Of a stretch of 64,000 nucleotides of DNA, positions 8,442 through 18,346 are shown one piece after another (the first letter of the stretch is position 1; each line of letters begins with the position of its first letter). Source of the DNA: Winogradskyella sediminis (GTDB lineage: Bacteria; Bacteroidota; Bacteroidia; Flavobacteriales; Flavobacteriaceae). Below the pieces are notes generated by a model that was given only the letters and a program-made list of their open reading frames with translations, was not told the DNA's origin and did no database searches. The DNA lies in assembly GCF_003387355.1 (NCBI RefSeq), contig NZ_QUNH01000002.1:661606-725605 (forward strand). Reading direction: 5' to 3'. The position numbers and the translations under genes were made by a program.

Positions 8442-10643
8442 ATGAGTATTGCAGAAATTGACTTACACTCCGCATTAAAAAAGTACTTTGGATTTTCAGA
8501 ATTCAAAGGCCTTCAAGAAGAAGTAATAAAGAACGTCGTAGCTGGCAATAACACTTTTGTTATTATGCCAACTGGTGGTGGAAAATCTTTATGTTATCAA
8601 CTACCAGCGCTTATAGCTGAAGGTACTGCTATTGTAGTATCTCCACTTATTGCGTTGATGAAGAACCAAGTAGATGCCATAAGGGCCGTGTCTGAGCATG
8701 AAGGTGTGGCACACGTTCTAAATTCGTCTTTAAATAAAACTGAAGTAAAACGTGTTAAAGATGACATCACTAACGGCATTACAAAATTGCTATATGTCGC
8801 TCCAGAATCATTAACAAAAGAAGAATATGTAGACTTTTTAAGAACTGTCAAAATTTCTTTTATGGCTGTTGATGAAGCCCATTGTATTAGTGAATGGGGA
8901 CACGATTTTAGACCAGAATATAGAAATCTTAAGACCATAATTAAGCGAATTGGCGACGATATTCCAATTATTGGACTTACCGCAACGGCCACTCCAAAGG
9001 TTCAAGAAGATATTTTGAAGAGTTTAGGGATGCCAAATGCGGTAACATTTAAAGCCTCGTTTAATAGACCTAACTTATATTATGAAGTGCGTCCTAAAAC
9101 TAAAAATGTAGATGCAGATATTATTCGTTTTGTAAAGCAAAATGAAGGAAAATCGGGTATTATATATTGTTTAAGTAGAAAGCGTGTGGAAGGTTTGGCA
9201 CAAGTACTTCAGGTTAATGGTATAAAAGCAGTGCCATATCATGCCGGTTTAGATGCTAAAACCAGAGTAAAACATCAGGATATGTTCTTAATGGAAGATA
9301 CCGATGTGGTGGTCGCTACTATTGCTTTCGGGATGGGAATTGATAAACCCGATGTGCGTTTCGTTATTCACCATGATATTCCTAAAAGTATTGAAAGTTA
9401 CTACCAAGAAACGGGGCGTGCTGGTCGAGATGGAGGTGAAGGTCATTGTTTAGCATATTATGCCTACAAGGATATAGAAAAACTTGAAAAATTTATGGCA
9501 GGAAAACCTGTGGCCGAACAAGAAATAGGGCATGCCTTATTACAAGAAGTCGTGGCTTTTTCTGAAACTTCTATATCGAGACGAAAATTTATTCTCCATT
9601 ATTTTGGTGAAGAATTTGACAACGAAACCGGTGAAGGTGGCGATATGGATGATAATGTGAGGTTCCCTAAAAAGCAAGTTGAGGCTCAAGATGATGTGAA
9701 AATCCTTTTAGAAACGGTTAAAAAAACCAATGAAAAATATAAAGCAAAGGATTTAGTACAAGTACTTGTAGGAAACTCTAATGCCTTGATTTCTTCTCAT
9801 AAAACAGATTTACAAGACTTTTTTGGTATTGGTAAGCATAAAGATGCCAGATATTGGATGGCATTGGTACGCCAAGTTTTGGTGGCGCGTTATTTAAAGA
9901 AAGATATCGAAACTTACGGTGTGTTACGATTAAGTAAAGATGGAGAAGATTTTATAGCCAATCCAACCTCGTTTATGATGGCTGAAGACCATGTGTTTGA
10001 TGAGGACTCTAACGATGGTATTGTAACTAATGCCAAAGGAGGAGGAGCTGTTGCCGACGAAAAATTAATGGGAATGCTTAAAGATTTACGTAAACGTAAT
10101 GCCAAGAAATTGGGCGTGCCTCCTTTTGTGATTTTTCAAGACCCATCATTAGAAGATATGTCTTTAAAGTACCCAATTACTATAGAAGAACTCACTAATG
10201 TCCATGGAGTAGGTGAAAGTAAAGCTAAAAAATACGGTAAAGATTTTGTAGGGTTAATAGCCGATTATGTAGCCGATAATGATATTCTGCGGCCTGAAGA
10301 TATGGTTGTAAAATCAACGGGTACTAATTCTGCTATTAAATTATATATTATTCAGAATGTAGACAGGAAATTGCCACTAGATGATATTGCCTCTTCTAAA
10401 GGTATGGATATGCCTAAGTTTATAAAGGAAATGGAGGCTATTGTATTTTCTGGTACCAAATTGAATATTGATTATTGGATTGATGAGATTTTAGACGAAG
10501 ATCAACAGGAAGAAATCCATGAATATTTTATGGAATCTGAAAGTGATAAAATAGATGATGCTATAGAGGAGTTTGATGGAGATTATGATGATGAAGAATT
10601 GCGCTTGTATCGTATAAAATTTATGAGCGAAGTGGCAAATTAA
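8442..10643 (+). CDS. recQ: ATP-dependent DNA helicase RecQ
   Basis: This 733-aa protein has the superfamily 2 helicase motifs: Walker A MPTGGGKS (43-50), the DEAH box plus Cys (144-148), ATATPKVQ (motif III) and [10 protein letters not shown] (motif VI). An RQC region follows, and an HRDC-like domain with [17 protein letters not shown] lies near residues 540-620. RecQ unwinds DNA 3'-5' and acts in recombination and repair. The protein is longer than E. coli RecQ (about 610 aa) because of an acidic C-terminal extension rich in Asp and Glu. The zinc-binding cysteines expected in the RQC region are not evident, as seen in some Bacteroidota RecQ proteins. Confidence 0.95.
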   Translation: MSIAEIDLHSALKKYFGFSEFKGLQEEVIKNVVAGNNTFVIMPTGGGKSLCYQLPALIAEGTAIVVSPLIALMKNQVDAIRAVSEHEGVAHVLNSSLNKTEVKRVKDDITNGITKLLYVAPESLTKEEYVDFLRTVKISFMAVDEAHCISEWGHDFRPEYRNLKTIIKRIGDDIPIIGLTATATPKVQEDILKSLGMPNAVTFKASFNRPNLYYEVRPKTKNVDADIIRFVKQNEGKSGIIYCLSRKRVEGLAQVLQVNGIKAVPYHAGLDAKTRVKHQDMFLMEDTDVVVATIAFGMGIDKPDVRFVIHHDIPKSIESYYQETGRAGRDGGEGHCLAYYAYKDIEKLEKFMAGKPVAEQEIGHALLQEVVAFSETSISRRKFILHYFGEEFDNETGEGGDMDDNVRFPKKQVEAQDDVKILLETVKKTNEKYKAKDLVQVLVGNSNALISSHKTDLQDFFGIGKHKDARYWMALVRQVLVARYLKKDIETYGVLRLSKDGEDFIANPTSFMMAEDHVFDEDSNDGIVTNAKGGGAVADEKLMGMLKDLRKRNAKKLGVPPFVIFQDPSLEDMSLKYPITIEELTNVHGVGESKAKKYGKDFVGLIADYVADNDILRPEDMVVKSTGTNSAIKLYIIQNVDRKLPLDDIASSKGMDMPKFIKEMEAIVFSGTKLNIDYWIDEILDEDQQEEIHEYFMESESDKIDDAIEEFDGDYDDEELRLYRIKFMSEVAN

Positions 10644-10680
10644 GACATCTCTTTAGTATACAGTATCTTAAAACAATGAT

Positions 10681-10753
10681 TTTGTATCGAGAATATCGTT
10701 TTAAATATTCTCGATACAAAATTAAAACCTTCGCTACGTTTCAATTTTAATTC
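10681..10753. repeat. Nested inverted repeats, REP-like intergenic element
   Basis: Bases 10681-10696 pair perfectly with 10705-10720 (16-bp stem, 8-nt loop CGTTTTAA). A second AT-rich inverted repeat follows (AATTAAAAC near 10719 against GTTTCAATTTTAATT ending near 10753). The element lies between the convergent recQ and the hypothetical gene. There is no clear T-run right after the first stem, so it is not a textbook terminator. The CTTCGCTACG-like text resembles dispersed intergenic repeats that I recall from flavobacterial genomes. Confidence 0.6.
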
Positions 10754-10774
10754 CACGCGAACTGATGAACATTT

Positions 10775-11227
10775 TTATTCTTCCTCATTAGTAGTTTCAA
10801 TCACAACATATTTACTAAATAGAATGTCTTGCTTTTTCACGTTTATTAGAATACTTCTCAATGTGGTATTTTCTAACCTTTTTACATCACTTTCTTCAAT
10901 CTGAAAATCAATTTTAGTGATATATCTCCCTTTTATATCCGAATTATCAGATTCAAACTCTAGCATATCGGCTTCTAATTTTAAATTAAAATCATCACCA
11001 ATAAACGTTAATTGTGCTCCGTTTTTTGATTTTACATTCAGTTGTCCTACAATAACAGTTTGGAAAAAGAAATAGCCACCTAATTCATTTAAGCCTGCAA
11101 AAAGAACATTATTTTCAGAAATACCAAAAGGTCTATTTTCTACATCATTAATAATAGCTTCAATAGTATCGCCAGTTTGCGTATCGGTAGATTTAGAACC
11201 AAATAATTTAGATAAAGAAAATGCCAT
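10775..11227 (-). CDS. Conserved hypothetical protein, 150 aa
   Basis: No recognised domain. The protein is soluble with no signal peptide. After a Ser/Thr-rich start (FSLSKLFGSKSTDTQTGD) it alternates short beta-strand-like stretches and ends in an acidic tail (ETTNEEE). The composition is that of a normal cytoplasmic protein. It is convergent with recQ and divergent from the PPIase gene. I cannot assign a function. Confidence 0.75.
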   Translation of the reverse strand: MAFSLSKLFGSKSTDTQTGDTIEAIINDVENRPFGISENNVLFAGLNELGGYFFFQTVIVGQLNVKSKNGAQLTFIGDDFNLKLEADMLEFESDNSDIKGRYITKIDFQIEESDVKRLENTTLRSILINVKKQDILFSKYVVIETTNEEE

Positions 11228-11334
11228 GAGCTATATTTTTTTCAAAACTATAAAAAAGAATTAGAACCCGAAATTGAATTTGAAGCTGATTTATTTCGAT
11301 TTCAATTTCAGATTCGATTTCAAGTTAACTTTCT

Positions 11335-11342
11335 TATCTTTG
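11335..11342 (+). promoter_or_regulatory. Bacteroidota -7 box (TATCTTTG) for the PPIase gene
   Basis: TATCTTTG matches the TAnnTTTG consensus exactly and lies 24 bp upstream of the PPIase ATG. No good -33 TTG is seen at the expected distance, so the call rests on the -7 box and its position. Confidence 0.5.
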
Positions 11343-11366
11343 CAGCTATAAACAAAATATAACATA

Positions 11367-12299
11367 ATGCAAGACGGTATATACGCAAAATTCAATACTT
11401 CAAAAGGTGAAATATTAGTGAATTTAGAGTTTGAAAAAGCTTCAGGAACGGTAGGTAATTTTGTTGCTTTAGCGGAAGGTAATTTAGAAAATTCTGCGAA
11501 GCCACAAGGTACTCCTTATTATGATGGTTTAAAATTTCATAGAGTAATTCCTGATTTTATGATACAAGGTGGTTGTCCTCAAGGCACAGGTACAGGAAAT
11601 CCTGGTTATAAATTTGATGATGAGTTTCATCCAGATTTAAAACATAGTGGTCCTGGTGTTTTAGCTATGGCTAATGCTGGTCCTGGTACAAACGGTAGCC
11701 AGTTTTATATTACACATGTGGCCACAGACTGGTTAGATGGTAAGCACACTGTTTTTGGAAATGTAGTAGAAGGACAAGATGTTGTTAATGCTATTGCACA
11801 GGGTGATACAATTGAAAGTTTAGAAATTGTTAGACAAGGAGAAGCAGCAGAAAACTTTAATGCAATTGAAGCCTTTAGAACTTTTGAAGGTTCTAGAGAA
11901 AAACGTATTGCTGCAGAGCGCGAAGCGGCAAGAGCAGAACTAGACAAATTAGCAGAAGGTTTTGATGAGACCGCATCTGGATTACGTTACCAAATTATTC
12001 AGAAAGGTAACGGTAAGAAAGCAGAAAAAGGAAACATGGTTTCTGTACATTATAAAGGGCAATTGGCAGACGGAACGGTTTTCGATTCCTCTTACAAACG
12101 AAATTCTCCATTAGATTTTCAAGTAGGCGTTGGACAGGTGATTCCAGGATGGGATGAAGGTATTTGTCTATTAAATGTTGGAGATAAAGCGCGCCTGGTC
12201 ATTCCTAGTGATTTGGGTTATGGTGCTGCTGGTGCAGGAGGAGTTATTCCACCTAATGCTACTTTAATATTTGATGTTGAGCTTATGGATATAAAATAA
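11367..12299 (+). CDS. Dual-domain peptidylprolyl isomerase: cyclophilin fused to FKBP
   Basis: This 310-aa protein fuses two unrelated prolyl isomerase folds. Residues 1-155 are cyclophilin-type, with [22 protein letters not shown] and [11 protein letters not shown] charged helical linker (about 165-200) follows. Residues 205-310 are FKBP-type, with [28 protein letters not shown] and [16 protein letters not shown]. It has no signal peptide, so it is probably a cytoplasmic folding catalyst. Cyclophilin-FKBP fusions have been reported from flavobacteria and some protists. The start is the ATG just after the -7 box at 11335. Confidence 0.93.
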   Translation: MQDGIYAKFNTSKGEILVNLEFEKASGTVGNFVALAEGNLENSAKPQGTPYYDGLKFHRVIPDFMIQGGCPQGTGTGNPGYKFDDEFHPDLKHSGPGVLAMANAGPGTNGSQFYITHVATDWLDGKHTVFGNVVEGQDVVNAIAQGDTIESLEIVRQGEAAENFNAIEAFRTFEGSREKRIAAEREAARAELDKLAEGFDETASGLRYQIIQKGNGKKAEKGNMVSVHYKGQLADGTVFDSSYKRNSPLDFQVGVGQVIPGWDEGICLLNVGDKARLVIPSDLGYGAAGAGGVIPPNATLIFDVELMDIK

Positions 12300-12339
12300 G
12301 CAGATCCTATATTTTTAGTAACAATATTGATAAAGAATC

Positions 12340-12366
12340 GTCTCACTTATAGTGAGACTTTTTTTT
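12340..12366 (+). terminator. Rho-independent terminator after the PPIase gene
   Basis: GTCTCACT (12340-12347) pairs with AGTGAGAC (12351-12358) across a 3-nt loop, followed by eight Ts. The hairpin overlaps a nominal upstream start of the next open frame at 12352 and rules that start out. Confidence 0.85.
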
Positions 12367-12399
12367 GCTCTTTATTTTATTAAGATTAAACCAACTAAG

Positions 12400-13104
12400 A
12401 TGAAAACTAAACTATTATTAATATGTATTGTAATGCTAGGATGGAGTTGTTCTAATTCCGTTAACTATTCAGAAACTTTTAAAGCGAATACCAGTGGAAA
12501 TTATTTGTACAATTTAGACGATATGATTACCGTGTATTATGAAGATAATACGCTTTTTTTAAATTGGAGAGGTGGTAAAATTAAACCTGTAGCTTTAGAA
12601 GAAAATGTCTTTTTTGTCGCCGAAATGTATAAGAAATTTAAATTTGTGCAACACCCAGAAACAAAAGAAAGGTATATGTCTGTGCTACCAGAAGCGGATT
12701 CTGCAAAACTGACTTACGATTATATTAAGGTGCCAAAAGGGTATAAAACACCGAGTACATATTTAGAAGATGGTGAATATGATAAAGCACTAGAAGGGTA
12801 TTTAAAAATAAAGCAACAAGACTCTACTAGTGTATTCATAGAGGAATGGGATTTTAATAGCTTGGGATATAAACATCTTCGAAAAAAGGAGTATGATAAA
12901 GCGATTGGTATTTTAGAAATGAATTCTAAATTACATCCTAATAGTGCTAATGTTTACGATAGTTTAGCAGAGGCCTATTTACAACGAGGAGATAGTTTAC
13001 AAGCCTATTATAATTATAAAAAGACATTAAGCATTAATAAGGAGAACAGAAACGCTCAAACCTATGTTTCTGAAAATGCTTCTAAGTTTGAAAATTTAGA
13101 ATAA
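12400..13104 (+). CDS. TPR-containing lipoprotein
   Basis: The start is placed at the ATG at 12400 because the frame further upstream runs into the PPIase terminator. From 12400 the protein has a lipoprotein signal (MKTKLLLICIVMLGWSCSN) with Cys at residue 17. The C-terminal half has tetratricopeptide-like helical pairs (LEDGEYDKALEGYLKI and KEYDKAIGILEMNSKLHPNS, then YDSLAEAYLQRGDSLQAYY). The N-terminal half resembles the beta-rich DUF3471-like tail seen next to beta-lactamase-type domains, but no catalytic motif is present. It may be a periplasmic scaffold; the function is unknown. Confidence 0.75.
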   Translation: MKTKLLLICIVMLGWSCSNSVNYSETFKANTSGNYLYNLDDMITVYYEDNTLFLNWRGGKIKPVALEENVFFVAEMYKKFKFVQHPETKERYMSVLPEADSAKLTYDYIKVPKGYKTPSTYLEDGEYDKALEGYLKIKQQDSTSVFIEEWDFNSLGYKHLRKKEYDKAIGILEMNSKLHPNSANVYDSLAEAYLQRGDSLQAYYNYKKTLSINKENRNAQTYVSENASKFENLE

Positions 13105-13109
13105 TTTGT

Positions 13110-13145
13110 AAAAAAAAAGTGGACATTAGTACGTCCACTTTTTTT
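13110..13145. terminator. Bidirectional terminator between convergent genes
   Basis: AAGTGGAC pairs with GTCCACTT (13118-13124 with 13133-13139 as core) across the loop ATTAGTAC. An A-run on the left and a T-run on the right serve both strands. It separates the TPR lipoprotein gene and the PfpI-like gene. Confidence 0.88.
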
Positions 13146-13164
13146 CTGATGCTATAAATCACGA

Positions 13165-13725
13165 CTATGCTGTTTGCATTTCGTGTTTACCTTCATATAC
13201 TTCTTCAACTAATTTAGAGTTGAAGGCTGGTAAATCGTTTGGATTTCGACTAGTGACTAAGCCTTGGTCAACCACGACTTCACTATCTTCCCAATTAGCA
13301 CCAGCATTAATTATATCTTTTTTAATAGATGCATAGGAGGTTACCTTTCTATCTTTTAGTACGTCAGCTTCTGCTAATAGCCATGGAGCATGACAAATGG
13401 CACCAACGGGTTTGTGATTTTTGAAGAATGATTTAATAAAATCTATGGCATCACTATTTTGTCTTAATGTATCCGGATTCATTACTCCACCAGGCAATAC
13501 TAAAGCATTGTAATCAGACTCAGAAACTTCACTTAAAGTCTTATCTACATCATAGTCATTGCTCCAACTCCCATCGTTCCAAGCTTTAATTGTTCCTGAT
13601 TTTTCAGATACAATATGTACATCTGCACCAGCTTCTTTTAAAGCATTCATAGGTTCTTTTAATTCACTTTCTTCAAAACCATTAGTCGCTAAAATTGCAA
13701 CCGTCTTTCTATTTAAATTTTCCAT
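13165..13725 (-). CDS. PfpI/DJ-1 family protein (type 1 glutamine amidotransferase-like)
   Basis: This 186-aa protein has the DJ-1/PfpI fold signatures: NGFEESELKEP near the N-terminus, supplying the conserved Glu, LVLPGGV, and the nucleophile elbow GAICHAPW with Cys111-His112. Members of this subgroup (YhbO/PfpI) are described as proteases, glyoxalases or deglycases linked to oxidative and carbonyl stress; the exact activity is debated. No signal peptide is present. It is monocistronic and shares a bidirectional terminator with the convergent TPR lipoprotein gene. Confidence 0.88.
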   Translation of the reverse strand: MENLNRKTVAILATNGFEESELKEPMNALKEAGADVHIVSEKSGTIKAWNDGSWSNDYDVDKTLSEVSESDYNALVLPGGVMNPDTLRQNSDAIDFIKSFFKNHKPVGAICHAPWLLAEADVLKDRKVTSYASIKKDIINAGANWEDSEVVVDQGLVTSRNPNDLPAFNSKLVEEVYEGKHEMQTA

Positions 13726-14119
13726 TTGTGATATTTTATTTTGTGTTGTTAATAATTTATTTCCCTACTAAATTAAAGAAATAAGCACCTTTTGACGATT
13801 TTTTTAGAGTGCTTAACTTCAATTTAATACCAGATGTTAAAGGATGCACTTTACCTGTTAAAATCAGAACAAATAGTTAAAAAAATTAACGCACTGCTAC
13901 GGTTTTTGAGTTAACATTTATAGAGATGCGTACACTATATTATGGATAAAATTGTAAATAAAATTAGCGGTTTAAATCGAATGAGAAATAAAGAGTGGTA
14001 AAGGGTTTATGATCAGATGTTTTAAATTAATTGCGGTATTATTTAATCATAAATTACCGTTTTAACAGTAAATTCTCACATTATTATTTAATTTTATAGA
14101 AACTCAAAATATATAATTT
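13726..14119. other. Intergenic region, no gene seen
   Basis: About 390 bp of AT-rich DNA lie between two divergent genes. Only very short open frames occur. No clear TAnnTTTG promoter, hairpin or repeat was found. Confidence 0.6.
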
Positions 14120-15595
14120 ATGAAACAACTTTTACTCAATTTTTTTGTAACAATAGGTATGATTGGTATTGTAACTGCACAAGGTTATACCACGCCAGAT
14201 ACCAATAGTACATTTACACTAGATGATTTAGTAGCGGCAAGCCCAACAACCATTTCCGTGAGTGGAACGACCTATACCTTAGTGGAAGATCTCACTATTT
14301 CTGCGAGCGATACGTTTAATATAAGTGAAGATATCACTATAGAAATTGGAGAAGACATACGTATTACGGTGTTTGGTACGTTTAATGTAGATGCAGATAA
14401 TGCTGTTTTCACGGCTATAGATACAGCAGCGCCTTATGATGGTTTTAGATTTGAAGAATTTTCAGATATCTCCATTCAAAATGCAACGATACAATATGGA
14501 GGTGGTTTGCGTGTCCTTACCGAAACATTCACTATTGATAACTGTTTATTAACAAACAACGTTTCTGGTGTCTCTTCTAGTGGTGTTCTTGGTCTATCTA
14601 GAGGGACTCCTCAAATTACAAATAATACGATTACTTTTAATGAAACAACAGCTATAGGTTCTGGAGCTACAAACCAAGTATCACCTTATATATTTAATAA
14701 TTATATTGAAGGAAATAATCAGGCAAACTCTAACCGTCCTCAAATTAATTTAGGACCTTCTTTAACTGATAGTCCAACTGAAATTATACAGAATATTATT
14801 ATAGGAGATAGAACTTTAACCTCTGTGGGTGGTGTATCAGTTTCAGATTTATTAGGTACAGCAGGTGTAAATGCTGTTATCGATAATAATACTGTAACTA
14901 ATAACCGTTATGGAATTACTATACAGAGTAACAATGTTTCTGCGTTTATTAGAAATAATGTAATTGAAGACAACGATACTCAGGGTAATCCAAATCTTGG
15001 TGGTAGTGGTATTTCATTGGTTGCATCTGCAGAAGGCAATGAAATTATTGCAAGTGGAAATGAAATTCGTAGAAATTTATGGGGAATCACACTTCAAGGG
15101 GAATCTATGATTAACCTAGGTGACAATGATGGTAATATTGGTCAGAATGTATTTTCTGAAAATGGTAATGGAGGTCTTACATTTGCACTTTACAACAATA
15201 CAGACAATGCATTAACTGCCATGCACAATTGCTGGGATGAAACCAACGCCACACTTACACTTGCTGATGCGGAAGCTGTAATTTCACACCAAAATGATAT
15301 TCCAAGTTTAGGTTTGGTAACTTTCGATCCTGTGGATTGTGGATTTTTAGGTGTGGATGATATGACCTCTAATGAAGTGCGTTTATATCCTAACCCAACA
15401 ACTGGTAACCTTAACTTGGATCATAATACATTGTTTACCCAAATGAATGTATATAGTATTCAAGGGAAATTAATTATGCAAGAGTCACTACATGTCGGAT
15501 CAAATGCTTTAAATCTTAATTTAAGTGCTGGTATGTATTTGGTAGAGTTGCAAGGTGAAAATGCTAGAGCAACAAAAAAGCTTGTAATTAAATAA
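14120..15595 (+). CDS. T9SS-secreted parallel beta-helix protein
   Basis: This 491-aa protein has a signal peptide ending TAQ (about residue 21). A long region (about 80-370) is rich in N-N-x-I and G-N-x-I turns (ITNNTITFNET, FIRNNVIEDNDT, ASGNEIRRNLWGITLQG), typical of right-handed parallel beta-helix proteins. The C-terminal 75 residues are a type A T9SS sorting domain: VRLYPNPTTGNLNLD, MNVYSIQGK, LSAGMYLVEL and a basic end (KKLVIK). It should be exported by Sec and then secreted or surface-attached by type IX secretion. Catalytic residues are not evident, so adhesin or carbohydrate binding are both possible. Confidence 0.9.
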   Translation: MKQLLLNFFVTIGMIGIVTAQGYTTPDTNSTFTLDDLVAASPTTISVSGTTYTLVEDLTISASDTFNISEDITIEIGEDIRITVFGTFNVDADNAVFTAIDTAAPYDGFRFEEFSDISIQNATIQYGGGLRVLTETFTIDNCLLTNNVSGVSSSGVLGLSRGTPQITNNTITFNETTAIGSGATNQVSPYIFNNYIEGNNQANSNRPQINLGPSLTDSPTEIIQNIIIGDRTLTSVGGVSVSDLLGTAGVNAVIDNNTVTNNRYGITIQSNNVSAFIRNNVIEDNDTQGNPNLGGSGISLVASAEGNEIIASGNEIRRNLWGITLQGESMINLGDNDGNIGQNVFSENGNGGLTFALYNNTDNALTAMHNCWDETNATLTLADAEAVISHQNDIPSLGLVTFDPVDCGFLGVDDMTSNEVRLYPNPTTGNLNLDHNTLFTQMNVYSIQGKLIMQESLHVGSNALNLNLSAGMYLVELQGENARATKKLVIK

Positions 15596-15618
15596 AACGT
15601 TTTACACTTCGATAGTAC

Positions 15619-15659
15619 AAAGGTTATCTGAAATGAAAATTTTAGATAACCTTTATTTA
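15619..15659 (+). terminator. Terminator after the beta-helix protein gene
   Basis: AAAGGTTATCT (15619-15629) pairs with AGATAACCTTT (15644-15654) across a 14-nt loop, followed by a T-rich tail. It lies 24 bp after the stop codon. Confidence 0.75.
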
Positions 15660-15807
15660 TTTTAAGAAGGTTGAGTGTAATTCTAATGTTACAAAACCGT
15701 ATAGACGTCAAGGATAATCTTAATACTTATTCATTTTTGTTAGGTTAAAAACGATATAGAAATTTTAAAGCACTTTAAAATAAGTCATTAATTAACCTTA
15801 CAGCGAT

Positions 15808-17151
15808 CTATTTTATTATGACTTTCTTTGTTAATGAGATATTTGGTTTTAAATCTATTTTAAAGATGTAAGTCTCAGGACTTAACTCTGTATTTAACTC
15901 ATTTATTCCCTGTTTTAAAACGATATGATTGTAAACGACTTGACCTTTTGAGTTGAATATACTCAAAGTGCCTTCCTGTGGACTATCAACAAACACAATT
16001 TTGGAAGTAGGGTTTGGGTAGATGTTTATAAAATTAGAAGGGTTGACATAGTCTGTATGAGATAATGGAAATGTATTTTCTTGAATGGATAAATCAGCGG
16101 ACCATACAATATCCGCTCGTCCATCATTATTAAAGTCCGCAGCTGCAATTGTGCTGATAATTGTTTCGGTATCCTGAACGTGAGTTGGTGCACTAAAATT
16201 ACCAAAACCATCATTCGCATATAAATACAGGTTAAAATCTTTAATGATTATAAAGTCTAAATCATTATCATTATCAAAGTCTTGTAAAGCACCAGATCGT
16301 ATATTCAGGGCTGTGGGATCTATAAGTTGCAAATTAGAAAAGTTACCGTCACCATCATTTTTCATCCATCTCACACCATTAGAGTTGTTGTCTTCGCTAA
16401 ATAGGTCTAAGTCTCCATCATTGTCAATATCTTTTAATCTTACAAATAAATTAAATGTATTTGGTATCTGAGAACTTAGCTCGTCGTCGTAACTAAAGTT
16501 ACCATTATTATTTTTATACACAGAGATATTGCTCCCTCCTGTAATGACATCAGTAAAGCCATCGGCATTAATATCTCCTATAGTAATATCAAAAAAATCT
16601 TCGATTGGGCCAGTTACGGTTTGAGAGGTGAAATCGGCGGAGCCATCGTTAGAATACACTTTAAAAGTAGAACCTCCAATTGCAATAATATCGAGATCAT
16701 TGTCATTATCAATATCAGAGACTGCAATATCACTTTCAAAAAACGAAAACGTATCAATGATTTCTGAGGTAAATGATAAGGCGTTATTCATATGTAGCGT
16801 CACAGCATTACTAGCATCACCGATACTTACAATATCTAGCCAATTATTATGGTCAAAATCACCAACCGCAATATTGGTTACTTGGCTATTTCCTGTAGCA
16901 ATGGTTGTTTCTGGACCAAAATTAAGGTCTCCTAGGTTTAAGTAATAAGATATAAGGCTATTGGTAGAAAACTTTTTTATAATAATGATATCTTCTAGAT
17001 TATCGTTATTGAGGTCTGCTGTTATAATATTAGTGATTAGGCCAGTGTTTGACTCTATGAGTATAGGATCGGCAAATTGCGCAAATATATTTGAGGTATA
17101 TAATAATACAATGGTAACGATGAGGTTAGTAACGGTTTTAAATCGATTCAT
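15808..17151 (-). CDS. T9SS-secreted FG-GAP/VCBS repeat protein
   Basis: The start is moved to the internal ATG at 17151, because the protein then opens directly with a signal peptide (MNRFKTVTNLIVTIVLLY, cleavage near IFAQ). The frame extends to 17184 otherwise. Seven calcium-site-like repeats follow (DLNNDNLEDII, DIDNDNDLDII, DINADGFTDVI, DIDNDGDLDLF, DFNNDGRADIV among them), which predicts a seven-bladed propeller. The last 75 residues are a type A T9SS domain (INIYPNPTSKIVFVD, LSIFNSKGQVV, TYIFKIDL, KKVIIK). It should be a secreted or cell-surface protein. It is convergent with the beta-helix T9SS gene, giving a pair of cargo genes. Confidence 0.88.
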   Translation of the reverse strand: MNRFKTVTNLIVTIVLLYTSNIFAQFADPILIESNTGLITNIITADLNNDNLEDIIIIKKFSTNSLISYYLNLGDLNFGPETTIATGNSQVTNIAVGDFDHNNWLDIVSIGDASNAVTLHMNNALSFTSEIIDTFSFFESDIAVSDIDNDNDLDIIAIGGSTFKVYSNDGSADFTSQTVTGPIEDFFDITIGDINADGFTDVITGGSNISVYKNNNGNFSYDDELSSQIPNTFNLFVRLKDIDNDGDLDLFSEDNNSNGVRWMKNDGDGNFSNLQLIDPTALNIRSGALQDFDNDNDLDFIIIKDFNLYLYANDGFGNFSAPTHVQDTETIISTIAAADFNNDGRADIVWSADLSIQENTFPLSHTDYVNPSNFINIYPNPTSKIVFVDSPQEGTLSIFNSKGQVVYNHIVLKQGINELNTELSPETYIFKIDLKPNISLTKKVIIK

Positions 17152-17339
17152 TCCTTGAGCATTAATATGATAAAAGCTTGGCATAGTTTTTCCTCTAATT
17201 TAGTAAATATAAATGGAAGTTAAAATCTATGTATATGTTTGTGAGTAGGTTAGGTTGTCAGAGTGAATGATGTTGATATTGTAATGGGTTTTATTTATAT
17301 AAATTTATTTTGATGACTATAATGTCATAAACTCCAATT

Positions 17340-17470
17340 TATACATTAAACTGAATCTCATAAGTTTTTTTCAGTTGGTAAGTGAAACCGCGTAGAAAAT
17401 CTTCGAGTACTTTCTCAAGTAGGAAAGACTCTAGCAATTAATTTTATTTATATCTGTGTATAGTACTTTT
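17340..17470 (-). repeat. Degenerate copy C of the cassette-associated element (attC-like)
   Basis: Bases 17393-17448 align to the core of element A at 18915-19047: the TAGAAA...CGAG.ACTTTC hairpin region and the CTAGCAATTAATTTTAT stretch. Its hairpin is damaged and the outer arms are poorly kept. It lies directly 3' of the DUF6891-like gene in the minus-strand reading. Confidence 0.55.
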
Positions 17471-17473
17471 CCT

Positions 17474-18157
17474 CTACCATATTTTCCAAAATGAGTTTTT
17501 ACGCTTTTCTTCAGTATTCTCTGTTTCTGGTTTATGGTATTTTTTGATAATCTCAAATACTCGTCCATAATTGTAATCGATATTATCAACTGTTTTTTTC
17601 CAATCGATATTTAAGATTTCAATTCGTGAGTCGACTGAACCATTCCAATTAGTTTTAAATCCATTATCAGTTAAAACACTAACAATTTTTTCGGCAACTT
17701 CTTTCGCAAGTTCATCATCATGATTATAACTGTCAAAACCTATAAAAAGCATCTTTTCTTCTCCAATTGCTCTTTCTAAATCCTGTGTATGATAATAGCA
17801 ATATCCTTTAACGCTAATTCCGATTTCTTTCAGGTCGGTGATAATTTCATAACAATCTTCTTCTCCGTCGCTTTTCGTATAACCAGCTCTGTGAAGAGAA
17901 ACGATTTTATTTTTATTCAGTTCATCAAAGGATTTTACCAATCTATCAAAATCTGTTGGTTTTTCCCATTGTTGACTTTCAGCTTGATGTTTTTTTAATC
18001 TGATGTCGATTTCTTGCTTTAACCATTTTTCATCAAAATCACTTTCGTCATAAAACATTGCACATATACTATCAAGTAATTCATCTTCATTTTCAAACCC
18101 AAAAAGTATATCCTTTTCAAGTTGTTCAATTGCTTCGTCTTTGATTTCTTGTTTCAT
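17474..18157 (-). CDS. DUF6891-like hypothetical protein
   Basis: This 227-aa soluble acidic protein has no signal peptide. The stretch WEKPTDFDRLVKSFDELN followed by HRAGYTKSDGEED and, later, YYHTQDLERAI and IGFDSYNH resembles DUF6891, a family without known function. The C-terminal RVFEIIKKYHKPE also fits. It is a single-gene unit in the accessory islet, with an attC-like element on each side. Transfer is likely from the context, not from the gene itself. Confidence 0.6.
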   Translation of the reverse strand: MKQEIKDEAIEQLEKDILFGFENEDELLDSICAMFYDESDFDEKWLKQEIDIRLKKHQAESQQWEKPTDFDRLVKSFDELNKNKIVSLHRAGYTKSDGEEDCYEIITDLKEIGISVKGYCYYHTQDLERAIGEEKMLFIGFDSYNHDDELAKEVAEKIVSVLTDNGFKTNWNGSVDSRIEILNIDWKKTVDNIDYNYGRVFEIIKKYHKPETENTEEKRKNSFWKIW

Positions 18158-18191
18158 ATTTTATAGTAGTTCGTTGTTTTTTTGCATTCCG

Positions 18192-18328
18192 CCCAATGGT
18201 CTCGGCAATGAGTAGTTATGTTTTTAAGCACCTGATTTAGCAAATAAAAACCGAATAGAATATGCCGCAGTAGTATTAGTAAGGAGGTAAGAACTAGTAA
18301 TAAATTATATACTTTGTTAGCTACAGTT
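18192..18328 (-). repeat. Copy B of the cassette-associated element (attC-like)
   Basis: Element B aligns to element A over its whole length: AGTAGTTATGTTTTTAAGCAC matches A's ATTAGTTGCGCGTTTTAAGCAC, TTTAGCAAATAAA matches TTAGCAAATAAA, and AATTATATACTTTGTTAGC matches A's right end. On the minus strand it ends in CATTGGGC, one base off the integron R' consensus GTTRRRY. It lies directly 3' of parE. Confidence 0.65.
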
Positions 18329-18346
18329 ATTTTTATTCCATTATAA

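Noticed and set aside
12352-12399. Upstream in-frame start for the TPR lipoprotein
   Set aside because: It lies within the terminator hairpin of the PPIase gene, and the ATG at 12400 opens a clean lipoprotein signal.
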